DNA of 64,000 bases from NCBI GenBank assembly GCA_017548275.1, contig JAFZAH010000037.1, forward strand, positions 1-64,000, read 5' to 3'. Below, one piece after another: positions 18,382 to 27,800 of this stretch (position 1 is the first letter of the stretch; each line of letters opens with the position of its first letter). Origin of the DNA: Prevotella sp. (GTDB taxonomy: Bacteria > Bacteroidota > Bacteroidia > Bacteroidales > Bacteroidaceae). The notes under the pieces were generated by a model. It ran no database searches, had not been told where the DNA came from, and saw only the letters and a program-made list of their open reading frames with translations. A program made the position numbers and the translations under genes.

Positions 18382-20454
18382 CTAATTGGAAACTCCTTCA
18401 TCCAGGAATTTGAGGAAATCATTGACATCCTCCTTGTAACTGAATGAGCGGGTGAGCGGTCGACCCTCGTTATCGACCAACACATAGAGCGGTTGGGTGA
18501 GATAACCGAATTTCGTCTCCTCCAGATAACTCCATTTGTCGCCCACGGTGCGAAGGGTCTTCTTGCTGCCGTTGGGCATTGTCACCCCCACTTTCTCCTT
18601 CAGCGGGGTTTTGTCATCGACAAATAGCGAGATGAGCACATAATCCTTCGTCAGGCGGTCGGCCACGGTGGGGTCGGTCCATACGGCGGCCTCCATCTTA
18701 CGGCAGTTGACACAACCAAAGCCCGTGAAGTCGAGAAACACGGGTTTGCCGTGCTCTACAGCGTATGTCATTCCTTCGTCGTAGTCGGTGAACTGCGCGC
18801 GAACCTCCTTGACGTTGAGGTTGAAATCCTGCGTGTTCATGGGCGGTGCGAATGCACTGACGGCCTTGCAGGGAGCGCCCCACAACCCCGGCAACATATA
18901 TACCGAGAAGGCGATGGAGCACAACCCGAGCATGATACAAAGCACGGGCATGGGTTTCCTGGGCTCGCCCTCGACCATATCGCTCTGGAACTTCAACACG
19001 CCGATGAGATACAATCCCAACAAGAAGAAAATGGCTATCCATAATGAGAGAAAGACCTCGCGGTCGAGCAGATGCCATCCGTAAGCCAAGTCTGCCACGG
19101 AGAAGAATTTCAGGGCAAAGGCCAGTTCGATGAAACCGAGCGTCACCTTGATGGTGTTCATCCAAGAGCCCGACTTAGGCGCCTGTTTCAACCATGCGGG
19201 GAAGAGGGCGAAGAGCGTGAACGGCAAAGCCAATGCCAAGGCGAAACCCAACATACCGAACGCCGGACCCAGCCAGTTGCCGGAAGTGGTGCCCTCGACC
19301 AACAGCAGTCCCACAATGGGGGCAGTGCAGGAGAACGACACCAAAGCCAATGTGAACGCCATGAGGAAGATGGAGAGCAGTCCGCTGGTCTTCGTGGCTT
19401 TGTCATCGACCTTGTTGGCCCATGATGACGGCAGGCGCAACTCGAACCATCCGAAGAAGGAGAGCGCGAACACCACCAAGAGCAGGAAGAAGAAGATATT
19501 GAAGACGGCGTTGGTGGCCAGATCGTTGAGTTTCTGCGCCCCGAAGAGCGTGGTGATAAGCACGCCGAGCGCCAGATAGATGACAACAATGGACACGCCG
19601 TAGGTTAATGCGTCGCGTATGCCTTTTTTCTTGTCTTTCGAGCGTTTGAGGAAGAAACTCACCGTCATGGGAATGATAGGCCATACACAAGGGGTGAAAA
19701 GCGCCAGCAATCCGCCCACAAATCCCATGAGGAAGATGTAGAGCCACGAATGGTCGGTGATGCGGTCGCCGTTGAGCGCATCCAACTCTGCCACCCGGGA
19801 TTGCCACCAGAGATTGTGGCGGGCATCCGCCGAGAGGGTGTCAACCGTCAGTGCCGCGGCGGCGATGGTGTCTGTGGGTATCAACGCCGTATCAGCAGCG
19901 GGCACGGCCTCTTCCTCAGATGACGCGACGGGTGCCACGGCCTCGGGTTCCTGCTCATTCTTCTCAGCAGGAGCAGCGGCGGTTTTTTCCGGTCCCTTTC
20001 CCGTAAAATCGGCTTCCACGCTGGTGGGCGGCATGCACATCTGGTCATTGCAAGCGCCATATTCCAGATAGCCTTTGATATGGTATTCCGGCTCAGTCAC
20101 CTGATATTTCTGCACGAAAGTCACCTGTCGCTCGAAATAACGCACACGCATGTCGAAGATTTTGTCATCCTCGCTGATTTCATTGCCTTTGGCGACGAGT
20201 TTGCCGACGGGTTTCGCACCTTGCGAATTCTCGTCGTGATAGGTAGCCGATGTGGGACCGCCGTCGCCCAGACCCGTGGAATAGACATGCCACCCAGCAT
20301 CTATGGTGCCGGTGAAGATGACCTCCACTTCCGTAGGCGACTTCTGTTGCTGCTGTGCGGTGAAATGCACAGGCATGCCTCCCTGCGCCCATGCCGTCAG
20401 CGACAGCAACCACACTGCCGCCAAAATCCAAATGAACTTATTCTTTATCAACAT
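18382..20454 (-). CDS. dsbD: Thiol:disulfide interchange protein DsbD
   Basis: The 690-residue protein carries electrons from cytoplasmic thioredoxin to periplasmic thiol proteins. It has a signal peptide (ends AWAQ), an N-terminal alpha domain with the redox pair C135/C140 (ACNDQMCMPP), and a linker of Ala, Glu and Pro. The membrane beta domain follows (~235-545), with one Cys in LFTPCVWPIIPM and one in SFSCTAPIVG. A C-terminal thioredoxin-like domain carries CVNC (~580). All six redox cysteines of DsbD are therefore present. Upstream (20457-20579) is a repeat leader with two G/C palindromes. It lies 127 nt downstream of the L-cysteine desulfidase gene on the same strand. Confidence 0.95.
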   Translation of the reverse strand: MLIKNKFIWILAAVWLLSLTAWAQGGMPVHFTAQQQQKSPTEVEVIFTGTIDAGWHVYSTGLGDGGPTSATYHDENSQGAKPVGKLVAKGNEISEDDKIFDMRVRYFERQVTFVQKYQVTEPEYHIKGYLEYGACNDQMCMPPTSVEADFTGKGPEKTAAAPAEKNEQEPEAVAPVASSEEEAVPAADTALIPTDTIAAAALTVDTLSADARHNLWWQSRVAELDALNGDRITDHSWLYIFLMGFVGGLLALFTPCVWPIIPMTVSFFLKRSKDKKKGIRDALTYGVSIVVIYLALGVLITTLFGAQKLNDLATNAVFNIFFFLLLVVFALSFFGWFELRLPSSWANKVDDKATKTSGLLSIFLMAFTLALVSFSCTAPIVGLLLVEGTTSGNWLGPAFGMLGFALALALPFTLFALFPAWLKQAPKSGSWMNTIKVTLGFIELAFALKFFSVADLAYGWHLLDREVFLSLWIAIFFLLGLYLIGVLKFQSDMVEGEPRKPMPVLCIMLGLCSIAFSVYMLPGLWGAPCKAVSAFAPPMNTQDFNLNVKEVRAQFTDYDEGMTYAVEHGKPVFLDFTGFGCVNCRKMEAAVWTDPTVADRLTKDYVLISLFVDDKTPLKEKVGVTMPNGSKKTLRTVGDKWSYLEETKFGYLTQPLYVLVDNEGRPLTRSFSYKEDVNDFLKFLDEGVSN

Positions 20455-20456
20455 TT

Positions 20457-20579
20457 TAATTCACAATTCATAATTCACAATTGGCAATTCACACCCCCTC
20501 CCTTGGGGAGGGTCGGGGTGGGTTTAGTTCAACATTCACAATTATCTCCCTCCCTAGGGAGGGTCGGGGTGAGTTTATT
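20457..20579 (-). repeat. Repeat leader upstream of dsbD with two G/C palindromes
   Basis: On the minus strand two copies of CACCCCGACCCTCCC[T/C]...GGGAGGG flank GTGAATGTTGAAC; a run of AATTGTGAATTATGAATTG units then reaches the dsbD start codon. Confidence 0.65.
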
Positions 20580-20581
20580 TA

Positions 20582-21874
20582 TCACCTCTTCCCCTTATGC
20601 GTCATGATGTCGAGCACATAGCGGTCGGTCTCGTCCATACCCTTGCTGCCGATGGCTACCAGATTGCGTATGCTCTGGTCCACATCATCGTCGATGATAC
20701 CCTCCACCGACGACACATAGCGGTGCTGTATGGCGAGCATGGCGCTCATCACTGCCGTGCCCACGCCCGAGGTCACTTTCAGTGCGCACGAGGGTTTGGC
20801 TCCGTCGCAAATCATGCCCGTGAGGTTGGCTATCATATTCTTCACTGAATAGACCATCTGTTCGTACGTGCCACCCATGAGATAGGTGATGCCGCAACTG
20901 CTTCCCGTGCTCGCCACCACACATCCGCAGAGTGCCGACAGTGTGCCGAGATGCTGCTTGATATAGATGGCAGCCAGGTTGCTGAGGATGAGCGCCCGTA
21001 TCAGTTCCTCCTCGGTGTTATGGTTCTCCTCGGCGAACACCACCACAGGCATGGTGGCACAAATGCCCTGATTGCCGCTTCCGCTGTTGCTCATGACGGG
21101 AATCATGGCTCCGGCCATGCGCGCATCGCAGGCACAACTGGTCCGTGAGAGGATTTTCGAGAAGATGCTCTCGCCCATGATACCCCTGCCGAGCGGACTG
21201 CACATGGTCTTTCCCAGAGAATGGCCGTAGTTCTCACGCAAACCGTCATCGGAGGCTTTCTCGTTGAGCCGTTTCGCCTCGAGTATGAAGCGCAAGTCTT
21301 CCACATCGGTCTCCGTGGCGAAATCATACACCTTGCGCAGGGTGAGTGGCACCTCGCCACAGGCATCGTCGGCGACGGAATCGGCATCACATTGCATGAT
21401 AACCTCGTCATCGCGGCGGAGGAAAACGAACCGGGTGTGACCGCCCTTGATAATCGCTTCCGCCTCATGGCCATTGGCCGAGCACAGACAACCGATATAC
21501 AGTTTGTCGGGGTCGTGCTCCTCCAGGCGGATATGGATGCGGTCCTCGGCGATGAAACGCTTGCCGCGCTCCACGGCCTCGCGGTCGCTGTCGCGCAGCA
21601 CCTCCAACTGATACTCCGAGCGGCCAATGATGGCACCCAAAGCCACTGCGATAGGCAGACCTATCATCCCAGTGCCGGGAATGCCCACACCCATGGCGTT
21701 TTTCAGGATGTTGGCGCTGAGCCTCAAGTCGATGCGCTCGGGCTGATAACCCAGAGTCTCACGCGCTTTCGCCACACACAATGCCACGGCTATCGGCTCT
21801 GTGCATCCGATGGCAGGCACCACCTGCTGTCGTATCAGCGAGATGATGGCCTTTTTCTCTGTTTGTGAAATCAT
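20582..21874 (-). CDS. cyuA: L-cysteine desulfidase (CyuA/UPF0597, serine dehydratase alpha-like)
   Basis: The 430-residue protein matches the UPF0597/CyuA family, 4Fe-4S enzymes that split L-cysteine into pyruvate, ammonia and sulfide. Candidate cluster ligands sit in the conserved contexts GCTEPIAVALC (near the N-terminus), NQGICATMPV and CDGAKPSC. The nucleotide context SNSGSGNQG is also typical. I start at the ATG at 21874 (MISQTEKK); an in-frame TTG at 21898 is weaker. The adjacent dsbD also handles thiol chemistry, but the repeats between them make co-transcription uncertain. Confidence 0.88.
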   Translation of the reverse strand: MISQTEKKAIISLIRQQVVPAIGCTEPIAVALCVAKARETLGYQPERIDLRLSANILKNAMGVGIPGTGMIGLPIAVALGAIIGRSEYQLEVLRDSDREAVERGKRFIAEDRIHIRLEEHDPDKLYIGCLCSANGHEAEAIIKGGHTRFVFLRRDDEVIMQCDADSVADDACGEVPLTLRKVYDFATETDVEDLRFILEAKRLNEKASDDGLRENYGHSLGKTMCSPLGRGIMGESIFSKILSRTSCACDARMAGAMIPVMSNSGSGNQGICATMPVVVFAEENHNTEEELIRALILSNLAAIYIKQHLGTLSALCGCVVASTGSSCGITYLMGGTYEQMVYSVKNMIANLTGMICDGAKPSCALKVTSGVGTAVMSAMLAIQHRYVSSVEGIIDDDVDQSIRNLVAIGSKGMDETDRYVLDIMTHKGKR

Positions 21875-21965
21875 AGTATGATGATTATTCTGTGTCAAAT
21901 ATGGTGCAAACGTAATAAAAAAACGTGAAAAACTGATACATTATTCAACTTTTAACACGTTTTTA

Positions 21966-21996
21966 TTGCGGCAATTAGAAAATTGTTTTATCTTTG
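21966..21996 (+). promoter_or_regulatory. Promoter of greA
   Basis: -33 TTG (21966-21968), 20-nt spacer, -7 TATCTTTG (21989-21996); the leader is ~115 nt and contains an inverted GATTCCGACATC / GACGTCGGAATTC pair (22033-22064). Confidence 0.78.
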
Positions 21997-22120
21997 CAGC
22001 CGAATTAAAACTATCAAACATTGAGCGCAATCAGGATTCCGACATCAAAGGACGTCGGAATTCTTAATTTTTTTGCGTCGCAACCCCAAGCAATTAACAA
22101 AAACAAAAAATATAACGATT

Positions 22121-22585
22121 ATGGCATACATGTCACAAGAAGGCTACGACAAATTGGTAGCCGAACTGGTTCGATTAGAATCAATAGAGCGCCCGAAAGC
22201 ATCTGCGGCAATAGCCGAGGCACGCGATAAAGGCGACTTGAGCGAGAACTCAGAGTATGATGCGGCCAAAGAGGCTCAGGCTCATCTGGAAGACAAAATC
22301 AACCGTCTGAAGATGACCATCGCAGATGCGAAAATTGTTGACACCTCGCGTCTGAGCAGCGATGCCGTGCAAATCCTCTCTACCGTGGAAATGACCAACC
22401 TGACCACCAACGCCAAGATGAAATACACCATCGTGAGCGAAAACGAGGCCAATCTGCGCGAAGGCAAACTGTCTATCAAAACACCTATCGCACAAGGACT
22501 GCTCAACAAGAAGGTGGGCGACGAGGTGGAAATACAAATCCCCCGCGGCACCATCAAACTGCGCATAGACAGTATTAGCGTATAG
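22121..22585 (+). CDS. greA: Transcription elongation factor GreA
   Basis: The 154-residue protein enters the RNA polymerase secondary channel and stimulates cleavage of backtracked RNA. The N-terminal coiled coil carries the tip motif GDLSENSEYDAAKE with the acidic residues that hold the catalytic metal, and the C-terminal domain has the usual TPIAQGLLNKKVGDEVEI block. I chose the ATG at 22121 (MAYMSQEGYDKL); an upstream in-frame start would add non-conserved residues. Its length is standard for the family. It has its own promoter. Confidence 0.96.
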   Translation: MAYMSQEGYDKLVAELVRLESIERPKASAAIAEARDKGDLSENSEYDAAKEAQAHLEDKINRLKMTIADAKIVDTSRLSSDAVQILSTVEMTNLTTNAKMKYTIVSENEANLREGKLSIKTPIAQGLLNKKVGDEVEIQIPRGTIKLRIDSISV

Positions 22586-22593
22586 TTATTGTG

Positions 22594-22720
22594 TAGGAGT
22601 GTAGGAGTTCAGAAGTTTAGGAGTTTAGACATTAGTTCTCTATAAGCGGAGTAATCTCTTGCTCCTTGCACTCCTCAATAAACCTCAAATCTCAAATCTC
22701 AAACCTCAAATCTCAAAATC
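22594..22720 (+). repeat. Composite repeat leader, family II, upstream of the HIT gene
   Basis: GGAGTTCAGAAGTTTAGGAG units, then a segment TCTCTATAAGCGGAGTAATC, then CTTGCTCCTTGCACTCC and four CTCAAATCTCAAACC units reaching the ATG. A nearly identical arrangement lies on the other strand at 43962-44110. Confidence 0.7.
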
Positions 22721-22724
22721 TATC

Positions 22725-23123
22725 ATGGATATCTTTTCAAAAATAGCAGCAGGGGAGATTCCCTCATACAAATGCGCCGAGAGTGAGAAATTCTATGCGT
22801 TCCTCGACATCAACCCGCTGGTGAAAGGCCACACGCTGGTCATTCCCCGACGCGAGGTGGATTATGTTTTTGATATGGATGACGACGAGATAGCCGAATA
22901 TCAGGTGTTTGCCAAGAAGGTGGCTGTGGCCATCAAGCGCGCGTTCCCCTGCATCAAGGTCGGTATGGCTGTCTTAGGACTCGAGGTGCCCCACGCCCAT
23001 ATCCATCTCATTCCCATGCAGAGCGAAAAAGACATGCTTTTCTCCAATCCCAAACTGAAACTCGGCGAAGACGAAATGCGTGACATTGCCGACAAAATCT
23101 ACAACGAGTTCAAGAATCTGTAA
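22725..23123 (+). CDS. HIT family protein (histidine triad nucleotide hydrolase)
   Basis: The 132-residue protein has the HIT fold with the triad HAHIHLIPM (~97-105), and the N-terminal block MDIFSKIAAGEIPSYK is that of the Hint branch, which hydrolyses purine nucleoside phosphoramidates such as AMP-lysine. The start ATG at 22725 follows the repeat leader; a longer frame from 22659 reads through repeats and is rejected. Its stop codon overlaps the next start (TAATG), so the next small gene is probably translated from the same mRNA. Confidence 0.93.
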   Translation: MDIFSKIAAGEIPSYKCAESEKFYAFLDINPLVKGHTLVIPRREVDYVFDMDDDEIAEYQVFAKKVAVAIKRAFPCIKVGMAVLGLEVPHAHIHLIPMQSEKDMLFSNPKLKLGEDEMRDIADKIYNEFKNL

Positions 23124-23356
23124 TGAGAAGACTCTTCACGTCATTTGCATTGGTTGCCTGCACCTTGTTCCTGCAGTCGTACTCTTCGCCCACAGAGGTG
23201 CAAGAGACGGTATTTATTAGCGAGAAAGGCGAGGTGTACCATGCCCGTCGCGATTGCCCTTCACTCAAAATCACGAAGCATAAAATCAAAGCTGTAACCA
23301 AGGAAGAGGCAATCAAGAAATATAACAGGCGGCCCTGTAAGAGATGTTATAAGTAA
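23123..23356 (+). CDS. Small secreted protein with a YH..C..L / PC..C metal-binding motif
   Basis: The 77-residue product has a signal peptide (MRRLFTSFALVACTLFLQSYS) and a short domain: VYHARRDCPSLK followed ~25 residues later by RRPCKRCYK. This His/Cys arrangement occurs as a small module in many secreted proteins, sometimes attached to nucleases, and is probably a metal- or disulfide-stabilised knuckle. Here it stands alone. It overlaps the HIT gene stop by one base, so the two are co-translated. Function is unknown. Confidence 0.72.
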   Translation: MRRLFTSFALVACTLFLQSYSSPTEVQETVFISEKGEVYHARRDCPSLKITKHKIKAVTKEEAIKKYNRRPCKRCYK

Positions 23357-23468
23357 ACTCATCAGGCAGACGCCAAGACGATTCCGACAAATAAGTTATC
23401 CCAGAGAATCAGGTTATCTAGATCCTCCGGGATTTATGTATCAACCCTAAACCCTCTACCCTAAACCT

Positions 23469-24551
23469 TTACACGAACTCGTCACCGTATTTCATCTGCA
23501 CCTCGTTGACATATTTTCTCACCAGGGCCGATGAGTCCTCTTTCTTGCAAATCATCAGCACATTGTCGCGCTCTGCCACGATGAAGCCCTCCAAGCCGCA
23601 GAATACGCCCAACTTCCCTTTCGGCAGTTTGATGACATTGTTGCGGCAGTCCTCCATCATCACCTCCGAGTCGAGCACCACATTATCGCCCTCGCCCTTG
23701 CTCAGCGCCTCATAAATGGAGTGCCACGTGCCCATATCGGCCCATCCGAAATTGCAACGCATCACAAAGACGTTGTCCGACTTCTCGAGGATGCCGTCAT
23801 CCATCGACATGTTGGGATAGGCGGGGAAGTGCTCGTGCACGTAATCGTGCTCCTCCTCCTCGGTGAGCGTCTTGCCTATCAGCGGACGTAGCACGGAGGG
23901 GAAAATCTTCTTGAAAGCCTCAATCATCGTCTCCACGTTCGCCATGAAGATGCCCGAGTTCCACAAAAACTCGCCGCTGTCCATGAAGATACGCGCAAAC
24001 TCACGCTCAGGCTTCTCCGTAAACGACTTGATGCTGTACAAGTCCTCCTCCTCGGCGGGCTCACCCATCTGGATATAACCATAGCCGGGCTCGGGGCGCG
24101 ACGGGGTGACACCCAATGTCAGCAAGTTGTCGTGGTCGCTCACAAACTGCAGTGCGCGCTTGATATTGTTGATATACGCCTCCACGTCCATCACCGCCTG
24201 ATCCGACGGGGTGACGATGATTTTAGCCTCGGGGCACTGCCGCCGGATACGGAAACACGACCACGCCACACTCGGCGCTGTATTACGGTTCACCGGTTCG
24301 GCCAGTATGTTATTCTTCGGCACGTCGGGCAGTTGCTCCTCCACCATCGGCGCAAATTCATGGTTGGTACATACATAGAAATTCTCAGGGGGCAGGATAC
24401 GGAGCATCCGGTCGTAGGTCTGCTGCAGTTGCGTGCGGCCGGTACCGAAAAAATCGATAAACTGCTTGGGTTGCGACTCTCTGCTCGAGGGCCACAGCCG
24501 TTTTCCTCTACCACCTGCCAGGATGATACAGAAATATTGTCGGTTACTCAT
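23469..24551 (-). CDS. manC: Mannose-1-phosphate guanylyltransferase
   Basis: The 360-residue enzyme makes GDP-mannose from mannose-1-phosphate and GTP for glycan synthesis. The nucleotidyltransferase signature LAGGRGKRLWPSSRESQPKQ is near residue 12, and later blocks ILAEPVNRNTAPS and FTEKPEREFA fit the GMP family. It lacks the C-terminal phosphomannose isomerase domain of bifunctional ManC proteins, so it is the single-function type. It is convergent with the HIT/small-protein pair and divergent from tRNA-Leu. Confidence 0.92.
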   Translation of the reverse strand: MSNRQYFCIILAGGRGKRLWPSSRESQPKQFIDFFGTGRTQLQQTYDRMLRILPPENFYVCTNHEFAPMVEEQLPDVPKNNILAEPVNRNTAPSVAWSCFRIRRQCPEAKIIVTPSDQAVMDVEAYINNIKRALQFVSDHDNLLTLGVTPSRPEPGYGYIQMGEPAEEEDLYSIKSFTEKPEREFARIFMDSGEFLWNSGIFMANVETMIEAFKKIFPSVLRPLIGKTLTEEEEHDYVHEHFPAYPNMSMDDGILEKSDNVFVMRCNFGWADMGTWHSIYEALSKGEGDNVVLDSEVMMEDCRNNVIKLPKGKLGVFCGLEGFIVAERDNVLMICKKEDSSALVRKYVNEVQMKYGDEFV

Positions 24552-24693
24552 ACGTTCTTACTATCGGTTAATAGAAATCGTGTACGAAAGTACATAAAAT
24601 AAACGTAGGAAACAAAGATTTAGTATTTTATTTCGACATTTTTACCTTATTCAACGTTTTTTTTACGAATTTGCGCGAAAGTAAGATAAAAAA

Positions 24694-24724
24694 TTTGCCC
24701 GTTCAAAAAATAGTTGTACCTTTG
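24694..24724 (+). promoter_or_regulatory. Promoter of tRNA-Leu
   Basis: -33 TTTG (24694-24697), 19-nt spacer, -7 TACCTTTG (24717-24724). Transcription should begin a few bases before the tRNA. Confidence 0.85.
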
Positions 24725-24737
24725 CACCGCATTTGAT

Positions 24738-24819
24738 GCCCAGATGGCGGAATCGGTAGACGCGCTGGTCTCAAACACCAGTGGGGCAACCCGTGCCGGT
24801 TCGACCCCGGCTCTGGGTA
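24738..24819 (+). tRNA. tRNA-Leu (anticodon CAA)
   Basis: The acceptor stem GCCCAGA pairs with TCTGGGT, the anticodon arm is CTGGT-CTCAAAC-ACCAG (anticodon CAA, decodes UUG), there is a short variable arm typical of class II tRNA, and the T arm is GCCGG-TTCGACC-CCGGC. The CCA end is not encoded. Confidence 0.95.
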
Positions 24820-24828
24820 CAGCATCAA

Positions 24829-24868
24829 AAAGTGCGCTGACTCTCAACGAGTTACAGCGCACTTTTCT
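24829..24868 (+). terminator. Terminator of tRNA-Leu
   Basis: AAAGTGCGCTG ... CAGCGCACTTTTC: an 8-10 bp stem with T-rich tail. Confidence 0.85.
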
Positions 24869-24889
24869 TATTTTTTGTCCTTTTTGCCA

Positions 24890-27800
24890 TCATGCCGTCT
24901 GTGGTGTAATGACGGCGTGAATAGTGTCAATGTATTTGGCGAGAGGCAGCATATAAGGGGTGAATACCGCAAGCCGCTCATCAAAAGGCGGTTCATTCAC
25001 CACGATTTCTTTTGTGATGTCGCCGTTTTCGCAGACGTAGGATATGACTGTCAGGAGGAAATCTTCCTGTTCAGCGGTCAGTTCATTGCCCGAGATGAAC
25101 TGAGAGAATCGTCTGACAGCGTTTTTCCTATCAACTCCGACCATCGAGCGGACAAAAGCCGCCACATTGCTGCCACAGGCCATACCTATGGTGTATTTGT
25201 CGTAGTCATCTTTGCTGCCAAGTTCCTGCCACAGGATTCGTTCAAGTTCGGCGAAGTCTGCCCCTGTCAGCTGCTCCATATCGTATATCTTTTGCAGAAC
25301 GGGGAGGTTGCGGTTCTGCGACAGGAAATCCAAAACGCTCTGCTTGTACGATACCCTTGGAGTGATGCCCTCTATCTCGCCATCGTCGCTAATCTTGTCC
25401 TCAATATCCACCGAGAACCATTGATTATCCTGACCGACCAAGAACTTGATGAGGTCTCTGAGGTCTGCCCTCACCTTTTCGAGCCAATTAAGCGACAAGT
25501 TCTGCCATGCCACCTCCGAGAGCACCTCCTTGATGGTTTCCATCTTCGCCTGTACCTGTGGCAGCGTGGCCTTTCCCTGCAGTTTCTCGGCGATGGTCTG
25601 CACCGAGCGGACGGGCTTCACAGGATTGGTCTCTCCGTCAAGCAATGACAACTCTATCATCAGCACCAACACGTCAAATTTCTTCGCACCCTCGTCTAAC
25701 GTGTTCCTGGGCAGCAATGGGGCTATCTCTGTGCTTAAGGTGTTCACATCGACCTCTGACAGATAGACCCATGAACTATCCTCCTTGAAATGGCTGACAT
25801 CTGCCCATTTCTCCCTCACGGTGATGTGGCTGTCGGAGAGAGCCGCCACCTGTTCTCTCAACAGCGACTTGATTTCGTCGTGCAACCCTTTGGCGTACTT
25901 GTCCTCTTGCCATTTCTGATGCTGCAGGTGGAAGGCTATCCTCGCCCTGAGTGTGAATATCTTTTCCGTCAGCGACTGCACGGTGGTTCCTTTCGTACCG
26001 TCGGGATTCTTGTCGAAATACTCGAAGTTCCGACACCAATCGAAAATGTAGAAATACTTCTTGTCTTGCCCCTTTCCGAAAATGTGCTTCGACAGGCGTG
26101 TGCCACGGCCTACCATCTGCATGAACTTGATTTTGCTCTTGACCGTTTTGAAGAACACGAGATTGAGCACGTCAGGCACGTCGATACCAGTATCCAACAT
26201 ATCCACGGAAACGGCTATCTGGGGATTACCGTCCCGTATCTCAAACTTGTTAATTAGGTCGTGGGCATACGTCACATAGTTGTCGATGAGGGCGCAGAAC
26301 TCGCTGCTCTCGTTGGCATATTCTGGATAGAGGGCATTGAAACGCTCCACTATCATTTCCGCATGACGGTGGTTGTAGGCGAAGATGATGGACTTTCCTA
26401 TCCGCTCACCGCTCTGCACTTTCAAACCGTTCTCCATCAGGTCTTGGAGCACTCGGTCTATGGTGTCTATGTTGAAGATATAACTGAATATCTCGTGATT
26501 CTCGATGTCCCGATGGTAGCCGTAGCCGACAGGAGCGCTTTCGGCTGCCATTTCCCTTTCGGTTGGGGAGAACTGATAGGTATACCCCTCTCCCTCGACA
26601 GCCTTTCTCGCCTGCTCATAGTCCCACACCTTTTCGAGTTGGTCTTTCTCCTCTTGGCTCAGGTTGTTGTATTTGATGCCCTCTTTCAGGATGAGCGAGC
26701 CACGCTTAAAGCCCTTGTAGTTGACGAGGTATTCGTCCGCCACGGCATCCTCCAACTCATAGGCGTAGTTGGGTACGCCCTGCTCCATCTGGAACACCTG
26801 ATAGGTGCTGCGGTCTATCTCGTCTCTCGGTGTGGCGGTCAGGCCGACCAACAGACAGTCGAAGTAGTTGAAGATGGCAGAGTATTTACCGAAAATGGAG
26901 CGGTGAGCCTCATCGATGATAATCAGGTCGAACCGCCCGACGGAAAACGCTTTCTCGTCGGTGTCGATGTAGTTTATCATCGTCTGATAGGTCGAGAACG
27001 TGATGCGTGCGGTGGTGTCGGGGTCTTTGTCCTCGCTCAGTATGGAGGTGGTCATGTTGGGCAGCAACTTCACGAAGTTCTTGTGCGCCTGACTGACCAA
27101 AGGTATTCTGTCGGCAAGGAACAGCACGTTCTTCACCCATCCGTTGCGGGTCAGCACATCGACCAATGAGATGGCGACACGGGTTTTTCCCGTGCCTGTA
27201 GCCATAACCAACAAGCCTCGGCGGTGCTTGGTGTTGAAATGCTCACAGACCGACTTGATGGCCATCTTCTGGTAGTGGCGGTCCGTGATGCTGTCCTTCA
27301 CGCTATAATCATTGATGTCGTGCCGATTCCGTTTCTGAATGAGCAGTTCCAAGTCGCTCTCAGAATGGAAGGCATATAACCTGCGTGGGGGATAGCCCAA
27401 TCCGTCGATGATATGGGTCTCGAAGCCGTTGGTGTAGTAGATGACTGGCCTCACCCCGTATCTCTTTTCGAGGCAATCGGCATATAGTTCGGCTTGGTGC
27501 TTTCCCTTGACAGGTGAAACGCTCGTCCTCTTGGCCTCGATTACGGCAAGAGGCAGTCCGTTGCCGCCGAACAGCACATAGTCGCAATAACCGATTCCCT
27601 GTTCGTTGGGCATACCCTGCACCTCCACCTCGATGCAAGCCTTTGAGGGCTGTATCGCTCCCTCCATATCCAACACTTCCCATCCTGCCTCTTTCAGCAT
27701 GAGGTCGATATACAGGCGGCGTGTCTCTGCCTCGGAGATGTCGGTCGGTATTTCCTTGACGGGGGTCTTGTCATTAACGGCCTCTTTGCTTGCCGTTTCG

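Noticed and set aside
22659-22724. Extended N-terminus of the HIT protein
   Set aside because: The extension is translated from CTCAAAT repeats; the conserved Hint start MDIFSKIAAGE is at 22725. The same reasoning removed the extension of the carboxylesterase at 43957-44016.
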